From positions 62,001-126,000 of the forward strand of contig JABZFP010000015.1 in the NCBI GenBank assembly GCA_014237395.1: 64,000 nt of DNA, in the 5' to 3' direction. Every line of letters starts with the position of its first letter. Position 1 is the first letter of the stretch. The DNA comes from Desulfobacteraceae bacterium. Its GTDB lineage: Bacteria; Desulfobacterota; Desulfobacteria; Desulfobacterales; UBA5852. The position numbers were made by a program, and so were the translations under genes. The notes below the pieces were generated by a model. That model searched no databases. It was not told the DNA's origin and saw only the letters and a list, made by a program, of their open reading frames with translations. Below are positions 1 through 7,271 of the stretch, piece by piece.

Positions 1-793
1 TCCTGCTGCTATTGGGAAGCTAATAATCCCACTCCCTCCCCTCCCCGAACAAAAGCGCATCGTTGCCATACTGGATGAGGCTTTTGCTGGCATATCCAAG
101 GCTGTAGCCAATGCCGAAAAGAACCTCGCAAACGCCCATGAGCTGCTTGAAAGCTACCTTTGCAGCGTCTTCATCCGCAAGGGAGAAGGGTGGAAGCTTA
201 AAATCCTCGGCGAGGCTTGTGATCTATTCCAAGGCTTAGCCATCAACAAGGGAACAAAACACCTGCTTGTTGATCATAGCTCCCTACCTCTACTCCGCAT
301 CAAAGACTTAAGAAATGGCACCCAAGAACAATTCGTATGTGAAGAAGGCTACCCTCCAAACGCACTGGTTGCAGAAGATGACATATTATACACACGAACT
401 GGACAGATAGGACTTGTCTTCCGTGGAAGGAGAGGCGTTTTACATAACAACTGCTTCAAAATTGTTCCAAGAGAAGGCTTACGCAGAACCTTTCTGTTTT
501 GGTGGCTTCAAAATCGAGATTTTAAAAGAGAAATAGTTCGTTTAGCGTCTCGTGCCGCACAGCCAGACATAACACACAAGATATTCAAAGCTCAGCCAAT
601 TCTGATACCCCCACTAAGTACGCAGGTGTCTATCGCTGAGTCAATTGAGAAGTTGTATTCTAAAACCCGTCACCTTGAATCCATCTACCAACAAAAGCTC
701 TCTGCCCTCGCTGAACTAAAGCAGTCCATTCTCCAGAAGGCATTCACGGGCGAGTTGAAAAAAGACACGGTCAAAAAGCAGCTGGCGAACTGA
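1..793 (+). CDS. hsdS: Type I restriction-modification specificity subunit, 5' end outside window
   Basis: The reading frame is open from base 2 and encodes the last 263 residues of an HsdS protein. It opens with the conserved segment IPLPPLPEQKRIVAILDEAF, which in HsdS ends the first target-recognition domain and begins the central helical spacer. A second recognition domain follows (about residues 75-215, with LLRIKDLRNG and ILYTRTGQIG). The C-terminal helix is typical (residues 215-263, LSALAELKQSILQKAFTGEL). HsdS gives DNA sequence specificity to the methylase and nuclease complex. The stop codon overlaps the hsdR start (TGATG), so the two are translationally coupled. The N-terminal recognition domain and hsdM should lie left of the window. 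Confidence 0.93.
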   Translation, partial: PAAIGKLIIPLPPLPEQKRIVAILDEAFAGISKAVANAEKNLANAHELLESYLCSVFIRKGEGWKLKILGEACDLFQGLAINKGTKHLLVDHSSLPLLRIKDLRNGTQEQFVCEEGYPPNALVAEDDILYTRTGQIGLVFRGRRGVLHNNCFKIVPREGLRRTFLFWWLQNRDFKREIVRLASRAAQPDITHKIFKAQPILIPPLSTQVSIAESIEKLYSKTRHLESIYQQKLSALAELKQSILQKAFTGELKKDTVKKQLAN

Positions 794-3210
794 TGAAACA
801 AAACCTCAACGAAGCAGAAACCAGAGCCGAACTCATTGATCCAGCCCTTGCTGAGGCAGGATGGGGAAAAGTGGACGGTAGCCGTGTCCGACGTGAAGTC
901 ATCACGCTTGGTCGCCTGACCGGAGGAGGCAAACGAAGCCAACAGGACATTGCCGACTATGTTCTGGTTTATCGTGACCAGAAACTGGCGGTCATTGAGG
1001 CTAAGAAGGTCAGTCTGCCCGACACCGAGGGTGTCGGACAAGCCAAGCGATACGCCACAAAACTCCAGACTCGCTTCGCCTATTCCACCAACGGCAACGG
1101 AATCTACTGCGTTGACATGCAGACCGGGGAGGAGCGCTACGTTAATGCCTATCCCACCCCAGATGAACTCTGGAACGCTACTTTTTTGACCGCTAACCTG
1201 TGGCGTGACCGGTTCGCTGCTATCCCTTTTGAGGACAAGGGAGGAGCCTGGGAGGCTCGTTACTACCAGCACAATGCGATAAAGCACGTTCTAAATGCCA
1301 TTTCTGAAGGCAATGACCGTATCCTGCTGACCATGGCTACCGGTACGGGCAAGACCTTCATTGCCTTCCAACTGGCATGGAAACTATTCCACAGCCGGTG
1401 GAACCTGAAAGATTGGAGGGATGACACCGAACCCAACCGGAGACCCCGTATCCTTTTCCTGGCGGACCGCAACATCCTTGCAGACCAAGCCTACAACGCC
1501 TTCTCAGCCTTCCCAGATGATGCCCTGATCCGCATATCCCCCGATGTAATCCGCCAAAGGGGCAGAGTGCCCAAGAACGGCAGCATCTTCTTCACGATCT
1601 TTCAGACCTTCATGTCTGGTACCGATGCCGATGGCAACCCCGCCCCCAGCTTTGGGGACTACCCGCCTGACTTCTTTGACTTCGTGGTGATTGACGAGTG
1701 CCACAGGGGTGGCGCTAATGATGAGAGTAACTGGCGGCAGATCATGGAATATTTCTCCCCGGCGGTGCAGCTTGGGCTGACCGCCACTCCGAAACGCCAG
1801 CATAACGCCGATACCTATGCCTATTTCGGCGAACCTGTTTACGTCTATTCCCTCAAGGAGGGCATCAACGACGGCTATCTGACCCCGTTCAAGGTCAAGC
1901 AGATAGCCACCACAATCGATGATTACGTCTATACGCCCGATGACGAGATCATCCAGGGAGAGGTCGAGGTCGGTAAACGGTACGACGAGGATGACTTCAA
2001 CAAGATAATCGAGATCCGAGAGCGGGAGGCTTACCGTGTCAAGATTTTCATGGAGATGATCGACCAGAGCCAAAAGACCCTCGTCTTTTGCGCTACACAG
2101 AATCACGCCCTGGCGGTGCGGGATCTGATCAACCAATACAAGATCAGCACTGATCCCAACTACTGCACCCGAGTGACTGCAAACGACGGCAAAGAGGGTG
2201 AGCAGTGGCTCCGCATCTTCCAAGACAACGAAAAGACCATCCCGACCATCTTAACGACATCCCAGAAGCTCTCAACCGGTGTTGATGCCCGTAACATTCG
2301 GACCATTGTCCTGATGCGTCCTATCAATACAATGATAGAGTTCAAACAAATCATCGGTCGTGGTACCCGTCTCTTTGACGGGAAGGACTACTTCACCATC
2401 TACGACTTCGTAGGGGCTTACAAGCACTTCAGCGACCCCGAGTGGGATGGGGAACCCCTGGAGCCAGAGCCGTGCAAGCGGTGCGGGAACCGACCCTGCA
2501 CCTGCGTTATTGATCCGCCGAAAGAGTGCCCAATTTGTGGAAAGCTTCCTTGTGAATGTGATCGAGAACCGCCACAACCTTGCCCAAAGTGTGGTCAAAG
2601 ACCATGCGTCTGCATAAAGCGGGTCAAAATCAAGCTCGCCGACGGCAAGGAGCGGACCCTCCAGCACATGACCGCTACGACCTTCTGGAGTCCAGACGGG
2701 ACTCCCATATCCGCCGCACAGTTCATTGAGCGCCTCTTTGGTGACCTACCGGATCTGTTTAAGGACGAGGATGAGCTGATCGCCCTGTGGAGCAAGCCCG
2801 ATACCAGAAAAAAGCTGATACAAGGGCTGGATGAGCGGGGATATGGCAAGACGCAGTTAACCGAGGTCAGGGAATTGATCAATGCCGAAAAGAGCGACCT
2901 CTTTGACGTACTTGCCTACATCGCTTTTGCATCTGACCCAGTGACCCGCGAGGAGCGTGTCAACAGCCACAGAGGGCGCATATTCGAGCGGTACGGGGAC
3001 AAGCAGCAGCAGTTTCTGTCCTTCGTTCTGGACCACTACGTTGCGCAAGGAGTGGAGGAGCTTGACCAGGAAAAGCTGCCCGACCTCCTAACATTGAAAT
3101 ACCAATCCCTCGGCGATGCTGTTGCGGAGTTGGGCAGCGTTGCAGACATACGGGATGTGTTTATCGGTTTCCAGGAGCACTTGTACTCACGTCCCAGCGA
3201 GCCGGTCTGA
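793..3210 (+). CDS. hsdR: Type I restriction enzyme R subunit (translocase/nuclease)
   Basis: An 805-residue HsdR of the EcoEI-like type. Residues ~50-72 carry the nuclease signature (D-IADYVLVY then VIEAKK). Residues ~180-190 hold Walker A (ATGTGKT) and ~300 the DEAD-like box (IDECH) of a superfamily-2 helicase motor. TATPKR and the motif VI region (QIIGRGTRLF) follow. The C-terminal EcoEI-type domain spans about 610-800. Between motor and C-terminal domain (about residues 558-606) are three tandem Cys repeats of the form C-x2-CG-x2-PC-x-C, suggesting zinc binding. With HsdS and the off-window HsdM it would translocate and cut unmodified DNA. The start is fixed by the TGATG overlap with hsdS. 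Confidence 0.95.
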   Translation: MKQNLNEAETRAELIDPALAEAGWGKVDGSRVRREVITLGRLTGGGKRSQQDIADYVLVYRDQKLAVIEAKKVSLPDTEGVGQAKRYATKLQTRFAYSTNGNGIYCVDMQTGEERYVNAYPTPDELWNATFLTANLWRDRFAAIPFEDKGGAWEARYYQHNAIKHVLNAISEGNDRILLTMATGTGKTFIAFQLAWKLFHSRWNLKDWRDDTEPNRRPRILFLADRNILADQAYNAFSAFPDDALIRISPDVIRQRGRVPKNGSIFFTIFQTFMSGTDADGNPAPSFGDYPPDFFDFVVIDECHRGGANDESNWRQIMEYFSPAVQLGLTATPKRQHNADTYAYFGEPVYVYSLKEGINDGYLTPFKVKQIATTIDDYVYTPDDEIIQGEVEVGKRYDEDDFNKIIEIREREAYRVKIFMEMIDQSQKTLVFCATQNHALAVRDLINQYKISTDPNYCTRVTANDGKEGEQWLRIFQDNEKTIPTILTTSQKLSTGVDARNIRTIVLMRPINTMIEFKQIIGRGTRLFDGKDYFTIYDFVGAYKHFSDPEWDGEPLEPEPCKRCGNRPCTCVIDPPKECPICGKLPCECDREPPQPCPKCGQRPCVCIKRVKIKLADGKERTLQHMTATTFWSPDGTPISAAQFIERLFGDLPDLFKDEDELIALWSKPDTRKKLIQGLDERGYGKTQLTEVRELINAEKSDLFDVLAYIAFASDPVTREERVNSHRGRIFERYGDKQQQFLSFVLDHYVAQGVEELDQEKLPDLLTLKYQSLGDAVAELGSVADIRDVFIGFQEHLYSRPSEPV

Positions 3211-3241
3211 TCCTTCTGCCTCCCAATCGACACATCCCACC

Positions 3242-3258
3242 CGGCGCTTTCAGCGCCG
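3242..3258 (+). other. Perfect hairpin downstream of hsdR
   Basis: CGGCGCT-TTC-AGCGCCG forms a 7 bp stem with a 3-base loop, 31 bases after the hsdR stop. No T-tract follows, so it is not a standard intrinsic terminator. It may protect the transcript 3' end. Confidence 0.35.
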
Positions 3259-3414
3259 CATACCACCCTCCACGATTAGGCAGAATCACTACCAATAGCT
3301 TTTACCCCTCATTTATCAGCCATTCCTCTCGTGTTGCCAGATCTCATTCCATGGCTAACTTGTTTTGTAAGAACGACAGCAACCCCAACCAAGCAAACTA
3401 CGAGGAGATGCACC

Positions 3415-3549
3415 ATGGAAAACACACGAACCGACGACTACACCAAAGACGACAACGAAGGTCATGTTGATACCCGTGCTCAAAACCACGAATGTGAGAA
3501 ACCGGATCCTCATTTGGGCTGTGACATGGGAATTGATGTAGCGGGATAA
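3415..3549 (+). CDS. Small acidic hypothetical protein (44 aa)
   Basis: A 44-codon frame starting at an ATG preceded by a purine-rich GAGGAG. The product is very hydrophilic and acidic in its first half, with two Cys and two His near the end (HECEKPDPHLGCD). No family is recognised. It lies 18 bases upstream of a second tiny frame with a good ribosome-binding site. A strong terminator about 100 bases further on suggests a short transcription unit. Possibly a real small gene of the integrated element; no homology can be claimed. Confidence 0.4.
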   Translation: MENTRTDDYTKDDNEGHVDTRAQNHECEKPDPHLGCDMGIDVAG

Positions 3550-3567
3550 TCCACTGGGAGGTGCCAC

Positions 3568-3660
3568 ATGATAGGTACAGCACTAACAATTGCGATTCTG
3601 GGCTACTACTTCAACAGCTGGGTAGCCAACAATTACAAACTTGCAACAGCCAAGTTCTAA
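3568..3660 (+). CDS. Tiny hydrophobic peptide (30 aa)
   Basis: A 30-codon frame with a GGGAGGTG ribosome-binding site a few bases before the ATG. The product begins with a hydrophobic stretch (MIGTALTIAILGYYF) and ends basic (YKLATAKF), so it could insert in the membrane. It follows the acidic 44-aa frame and precedes the terminator at 3758-3790. Peptides of this size and character include type I toxins and small membrane regulators, but nothing here identifies the function. Confidence 0.38.
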   Translation: MIGTALTIAILGYYFNSWVANNYKLATAKF

Positions 3661-3757
3661 GATAAAGGCAGAGCTTCAATAAACAGGCAACAGATACCAT
3701 ACCCAACTGAACTGACCTGAACTGACAACGGAATAGATCCTAAGATAGGATGAAAGC

Positions 3758-3790
3758 GGCAGAGCCCTTTGGGGCTCTGCCTTTTTTTTT
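3758..3790 (+). terminator. Strong intrinsic terminator
   Basis: GGCAGAGCCC-TTTG-GGGCTCTGCC is a perfect 10 bp stem with a 4-base loop followed by nine T residues. It ends plus-strand transcription from the small frames at 3415-3660, and possibly from hsdR. Confidence 0.9.
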
Positions 3791-3841
3791 GCCTTTGATT
3801 TGGTGGGGTGTAGTGGTAACGGGGGTGGTAGGATGTCTATC

Positions 3842-4063
3842 TCAAAGAAACTTCCGCCAACTGTCGAGGTGCTTAGCTCCTACCTGTGCCATACAAAGCG
3901 TATATTCTGTGCCGCACTGGTCGATCCAGCGCCAAAGCAAGTCAATGATACTATCGTATTCCGGAGTCCCCTGCACGAGGGTTCCTTTGGGGTCGATTAG
4001 CGCAAGAGCTTTGTGGATAGTCTCATCTTCATTCGGTCTTTGGGTTCTTATTCCCATGATCAT
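3842..4063 (-). CDS. Hypothetical protein (73 aa)
   Basis: A small minus-strand gene. Two in-frame ATGs lie close together (positions 4063 and 4057); AAAGGG just upstream suits the second. The product is soluble with a helical centre (EYDSIIDLLWRWIDQC) and two Cys. No family is recognised. The region around it (3.7-5.0 kb) has irregular composition and sparse coding, as expected in an integrated element. Its 3' end faces the terminator at 3758-3790. Confidence 0.4.
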   Translation of the reverse strand: MIMGIRTQRPNEDETIHKALALIDPKGTLVQGTPEYDSIIDLLWRWIDQCGTEYTLCMAQVGAKHLDSWRKFL

Positions 4064-4220
4064 CCCTTTGAATTTGGAGATCCACTTTGTGACTGATTCC
4101 GGTTGAAGTGGGAAGCTGTGACGTTTATCACAAGCTGAGTTAGAGTGATACTAAAAAGTTCAGCGCTAACCAGTTTCGAGGAAAGTTTATGGAGTGGATC
4201 GAGTGAGAGAGGTGCCGATA

Positions 4221-4239
4221 CCGGGGGCGGAGCCCCCGG
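4221..4239. other. GC-rich hairpin in non-coding stretch
   Basis: CCGGGGGC-GGA-GCCCCCGG is a perfect 8 bp stem. On the plus strand a TTTTT run starts 12 bases later, so this may be a weak terminator that insulates the promoters just downstream. The 390 bases from 4064 to 4453 hold no convincing gene, only this hairpin and two promoter-like sequences. Confidence 0.4.
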
Positions 4240-4276
4240 CTGGGGTTGCTTTTTCGTCAACGGGGGACCCTTTTAC

Positions 4277-4304
4277 TTGACATTCCATCAGGTATTTCTA
4301 TAAC
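4277..4304 (+). promoter_or_regulatory. Sigma-70-like promoter, distal
   Basis: TTGACA (4277-4282), a 16-base spacer and TATAAC (4299-4304). It sits in an AT-rich stretch 150 bases upstream of the small regulator gene at 4454 and is one of two stacked promoters there. Confidence 0.5.
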
Positions 4305-4376
4305 CGCAAACTACTACCACGCAACATCATTCTACTATGCCTCCAGATATAACTAATTGATATAATAATAAATTTA

Positions 4377-4403
4377 TTGACATCACACGCCTAAGGCTAT
4401 TAT
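4377..4403 (+). promoter_or_regulatory. Sigma-70-like promoter, proximal
   Basis: TTGACA (4377-4382), a 15-base spacer and TATTAT (4398-4403), ending about 50 bases before the ATG at 4454. The leader between contains the GGAGGTGATG ribosome-binding site. Confidence 0.5.
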
Positions 4404-4453
4404 TAGTACCAACTTATTAAACTTGTTCGAAACAACCTTTTTGGAGGTGATGA

Positions 4454-4765
4454 ATGTCAAAAGCCGTGGGGTTTTTAAGTGACACTCTATCATTCTGGTC
4501 ACTCATAGATCAGGATGGGAGCGTTAAAAATTTACGCCTCTTTATTGAAATCATGAACAACAACAAAATATCTCAACATGAAGCAGCAGAAAAGCTCAAC
4601 ATTGATGAAAATGAACTTGGCAATATGTGCGCCCATCTTGAAAGGCTGAAGCTAATCAAATGTAAGCTGTCCGAAGATCACAGCCAGCTGAGGCTGTATC
4701 TCTTTACAAGAGGCAGGGCTTTAGAAGCGTACCTACGAAATATGGCGGCAGATAATCGGCTGTAA
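4454..4765 (+). CDS. Small winged-helix-like regulator (103 aa)
   Basis: The start is well supported by GGAGGTGATG directly upstream. The protein resembles a winged helix-turn-helix: residues ~25-75 read as a helix, a turn and a recognition helix (KISQHEAAEKLNIDENELGN then HLERLKLIKCK), followed by a beta-wing segment (LRLYLFTRGRALEAYL). This is the MarR/ArsR-like fold by pattern only. It lies between the restriction genes and the integrase, where element control genes often sit, and has two promoter-like sequences upstream. Target genes are unknown. Confidence 0.6.
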   Translation: MSKAVGFLSDTLSFWSLIDQDGSVKNLRLFIEIMNNNKISQHEAAEKLNIDENELGNMCAHLERLKLIKCKLSEDHSQLRLYLFTRGRALEAYLRNMAADNRL

Positions 4766-5049
4766 TATTGCCTGTTGGCAAACAAGCACATTGTAAAAAA
4801 CCTGTTTGGGGGGTTGTTTGGAAGTTGTGCCTCTGACCTTAATGCACCTCCCACCACGCCTTCAGGTGCTTGGAACTGTTTCGAGGCATTTCCAGCGTCT
4901 CGTCTGGACCGTGCTGTCTTATCCAGATTTAGAGCACTCCCTTGATCATTGTTGTGTTGGCGAGTACCCGGTACGAGCATCCCTTCTCACGATCGATGAG
5001 CTTGAGAGCCTCGTGTGTCGTTTCATCCTGATCCATCGGCGGTAATTCA

Positions 5050-5253
5050 TTACATCATTGCCAGGTACTCGATCTGGACGATCAGGTGAGCCTTGGTAGT
5101 CTCGATTCGCCGGAGGGCTTCTTCGGGACCAAGACGATCAATTTTGTCCCCAAGCTCCTCAAGTACAATCCTGCCCTCCGAACTGTAGGGGCTAAGCCGT
5201 TCATGCACTCCGAGTATTGCCAGAGCTTTAATGAGCGCTTCTTGCTTCGTCAT
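5050..5253 (-). CDS. Hypothetical protein downstream of integrase (67 aa)
   Basis: A 67-residue, probably all-helical protein (KQEALIKALAILGVHERLSP... EEALRRIETTKAHLIVQIEYL). Its ATG lies 5 bases after the integrase stop, and its ribosome-binding site (AAAGGA) lies inside the integrase 3' end, so the two genes are coupled. It has no Cys pair, signal peptide or membrane segment. Its position suggests a recombination accessory protein, but no recognisable excisionase motif was seen. Confidence 0.55.
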   Translation of the reverse strand: MTKQEALIKALAILGVHERLSPYSSEGRIVLEELGDKIDRLGPEEALRRIETTKAHLIVQIEYLAMM

Positions 5254-5258
5254 GAGGA

Positions 5259-7022
5259 CTATCCTTTCGGGACGTACTTGGACTCGAACAGGTGGGACAG
5301 ATCAACCTTGTAGTTCAGCTTTGATATCGCCTTATCGTAGAGTTTTTCAACTCTGAACCGCTCAGAGTAGCGTCTGCTGGTTTCACTTTTTCCTGCACGA
5401 CCCTCCAACTCCTCAATCATCCATTCCGACACATCCTCATTCTTAAGATTGTCAGTCAATGTATGCCGAAAGCTATGGAAAGTCTTTTTGGAGTCCTTGA
5501 TTCCAACTTTGTTGTTTTTGTATCGGCTGAAAGCCTTGGATAGCCCGTGGCTGTATTTGTAGTTGGTTTCCGGTCCTTTAGTCAGGTTCGGGAAAAGGAG
5601 CTTATTCCCATCGCCAGGGACTCCACTGGCATATTCAGGGAGCTTTAGTACATCAATGAGAAAGGGGTGCAAAGGGATTGCTCTTGGGGCACTTTCATTT
5701 TTCAACATCTGCCCCTCCTCCTCGCCTTCCTTATCAGCAACGGTCAATCCCTTAAAATCGAAACACCAGTACCCCTCAATCTTTTTAACATCTTCTGCGT
5801 GAAGCTGACACGCCTCCTCCAATCTGCAACCCGTGTATAATGAAATAATGGGTGCCCAGAAACGTTCGGGACGATCCTTGCTCCACTTGATAAACAGTTC
5901 CTTATCGAAAAGCATATTAAGGTCAGTCGGATCGGAAAACGGTAAGCGCTGCTCACGTGCATTGCGTTTTTTATCTGGAATCATACCGGGTGTCACCGGA
6001 TTAACGGGAATGTAGTCATATTCCACCGCAAGGTTGAACATTGCACTGATAACAAGCATGTAGTCCCTTACCGTTGTGACACTTAGTGTCTTGTCGTGTT
6101 TGCCCTTCAAATCCTTGAGACTAACCACTGATAGGTCAGGGTAACCCTTTTTGGTAAAATTAGGCGGTAGGTGATCCAACAGCATACGAAAATCACGAGC
6201 CATCGGTTTTGTAACCTGATTAACAGGTATGTCACCCACAAACTGCACAAAAGCCGTGAATTTAGGGGTATGATTGCGGATCGTGTTGCCACGCCAACGC
6301 CCAATCTTTACCTTTTCCGCCTTGAACAGCTCCCAGAGTTGCGGCAGTAGGATAGATGGCTCTTCCTCAGGCTCTGGCGTCATCGGAGCCATCGAAACCC
6401 CTTCTACCAGAACGCCATTGAAAGCACGCTCAATATCAACAGGGGCTGTGCCGGTCAATCGGGCTTTGTGATAATCAAGCCCCCTGATATCAGCAGCCAA
6501 AAGCCACTCGCATAATTTGGCGAAAGAGGCGCTATCCTCATCAATGCCATTCGCACCGACACCGAAATCGCTCAGGAGGGAAACAGCGGCTTCCTTGACT
6601 CGCCAGTAATCGCCCATTGCGATTTCATCACGGATATCCTCCTTATTGTCAGCCAATCCATTTATGTATTCGTTCAACGAAGCTTTATCCCCGTATGGTC
6701 TGTCACCACGATCCGGTCCAAATGGCTCATCCATGGTAGCCTTGACTCGTTCAAGATACTTGGTTGCCATCTTTTGAATTTGCTGATCTGTCAGTTCCAT
6801 GAGCCTGTTCTGGCTCCTCCTTAGTTCATTGAATAGCTGCTGCACCTGTCCTGCCAATAACCGAGCCTTCGATTTTGCGTTGCTTAGATACCCCGTTCGC
6901 AGGGAGTAGCGCAACTCCCTTTTCCCAATCATAGATTGCAAGTCCTTCGGGATGTTCATACGAAAGCAGTACGAAGACGGGTTGCGGATCAGGTAAGATG
7001 GGGATTTTGTGATCGGTCGCAT
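5259..7022 (-). CDS. int: Tyrosine recombinase / phage-type integrase
   Basis: A 587-residue integrase. The N-terminal ~60 residues match the short domain of large integrases that starts YLIRNPSSYCFRMNIP and continues LRYSLRTG. A core-binding SAM-like domain spans about 225-345. The C-terminal catalytic domain shows the first Arg in LYTGCRLEEACQL, the HxxR box (HSFRH, His516 and Arg519) and the nucleophile Tyr552 in RRYSE. It would catalyse site-specific insertion and excision. The gene reads away from the tRNA-Met, whose 3' end is 121 bases from the integrase start, the usual arrangement for an element integrated at a tRNA gene. GGAG 8 bases before the ATG supports the start. Confidence 0.95.
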   Translation of the reverse strand: MRPITKSPSYLIRNPSSYCFRMNIPKDLQSMIGKRELRYSLRTGYLSNAKSKARLLAGQVQQLFNELRRSQNRLMELTDQQIQKMATKYLERVKATMDEPFGPDRGDRPYGDKASLNEYINGLADNKEDIRDEIAMGDYWRVKEAAVSLLSDFGVGANGIDEDSASFAKLCEWLLAADIRGLDYHKARLTGTAPVDIERAFNGVLVEGVSMAPMTPEPEEEPSILLPQLWELFKAEKVKIGRWRGNTIRNHTPKFTAFVQFVGDIPVNQVTKPMARDFRMLLDHLPPNFTKKGYPDLSVVSLKDLKGKHDKTLSVTTVRDYMLVISAMFNLAVEYDYIPVNPVTPGMIPDKKRNAREQRLPFSDPTDLNMLFDKELFIKWSKDRPERFWAPIISLYTGCRLEEACQLHAEDVKKIEGYWCFDFKGLTVADKEGEEEGQMLKNESAPRAIPLHPFLIDVLKLPEYASGVPGDGNKLLFPNLTKGPETNYKYSHGLSKAFSRYKNNKVGIKDSKKTFHSFRHTLTDNLKNEDVSEWMIEELEGRAGKSETSRRYSERFRVEKLYDKAISKLNYKVDLSHLFESKYVPKG

Positions 7023-7101
7023 ACGCTCAACTCCAATTTCCCAATGTGTGTAAGGGATGTGTGTAAGAGTTGGAATTGAGCTAAAGAGGAGGGTTTGACC
7101 A

Positions 7102-7131
7102 CTAAAAAACCCCCTGTAAAAACAGGGGGTT
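7102..7131 (-). terminator. Intrinsic terminator between tRNA-Met and integrase
   Basis: AACCCCCTGT (7108-7117) pairs perfectly with ACAGGGGGTT (7122-7131) around a 4-base loop. On the minus strand six T residues follow. It ends the tRNA transcript 13 bases past the CCA end. Confidence 0.88.
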
Positions 7132-7143
7132 ATGATGTGTTAA

Positions 7144-7170
7144 TGGTGGCGATGCAGGGACTTGAACCCC
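7144..7170. other. Putative attachment site (tRNA 3' end)
   Basis: The 3' part of tRNA-Met faces the integrase gene 121 bases away. By analogy with integrases that use tRNA genes, the crossover should fall in the T arm/acceptor region here, and a direct repeat should mark the far end of the element. I found no second copy inside the window, so the far end should lie left of base 1. This is inferred from position only. Confidence 0.4.
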
Positions 7171-7220
7171 GGACACTGCGGATATGAGCCGCATGCTCTG
7201 ACCAGCTGAGCTACATCGCC
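7144..7220 (-). tRNA. tRNA-Met (anticodon CAT)
   Basis: A 77-base cloverleaf with encoded CCA. The acceptor stem is GGCGATG/CATCGCC, the D arm contains AGCTGGTCAGAGC, the anticodon stem TGCGG/CCGCA encloses loop CTCATAT with anticodon CAT, and the T arm is CGGGG-TTCAAGT-CCCTG with one G-T pair. It has a regular 5' pairing and so reads as an elongator tRNA-Met. A tRNA-Ile with modified CAT cannot be excluded from sequence alone. It is the likely insertion site of the element to its left. Confidence 0.95.
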
Positions 7221-7271
7221 AAAGAAAAGCAGCCTATTAGCAAGTCCTTCATCCGAAGTCAAGTCGAAAGA

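Noticed and set aside
3242..3258. Hairpin after hsdR as an intrinsic terminator
   Set aside because: There is no T-tract; kept only as a hairpin.
4678..4980. Minus-strand 100-codon frame
   Set aside because: It overlaps the well-started regulator gene and has no ribosome-binding site.
1..7000. Second attachment-site copy of the tRNA-Met 3' end
   Set aside because: Looked for GATGCAGGGACTTGAAC and close variants by eye; none found in the left 7 kb.
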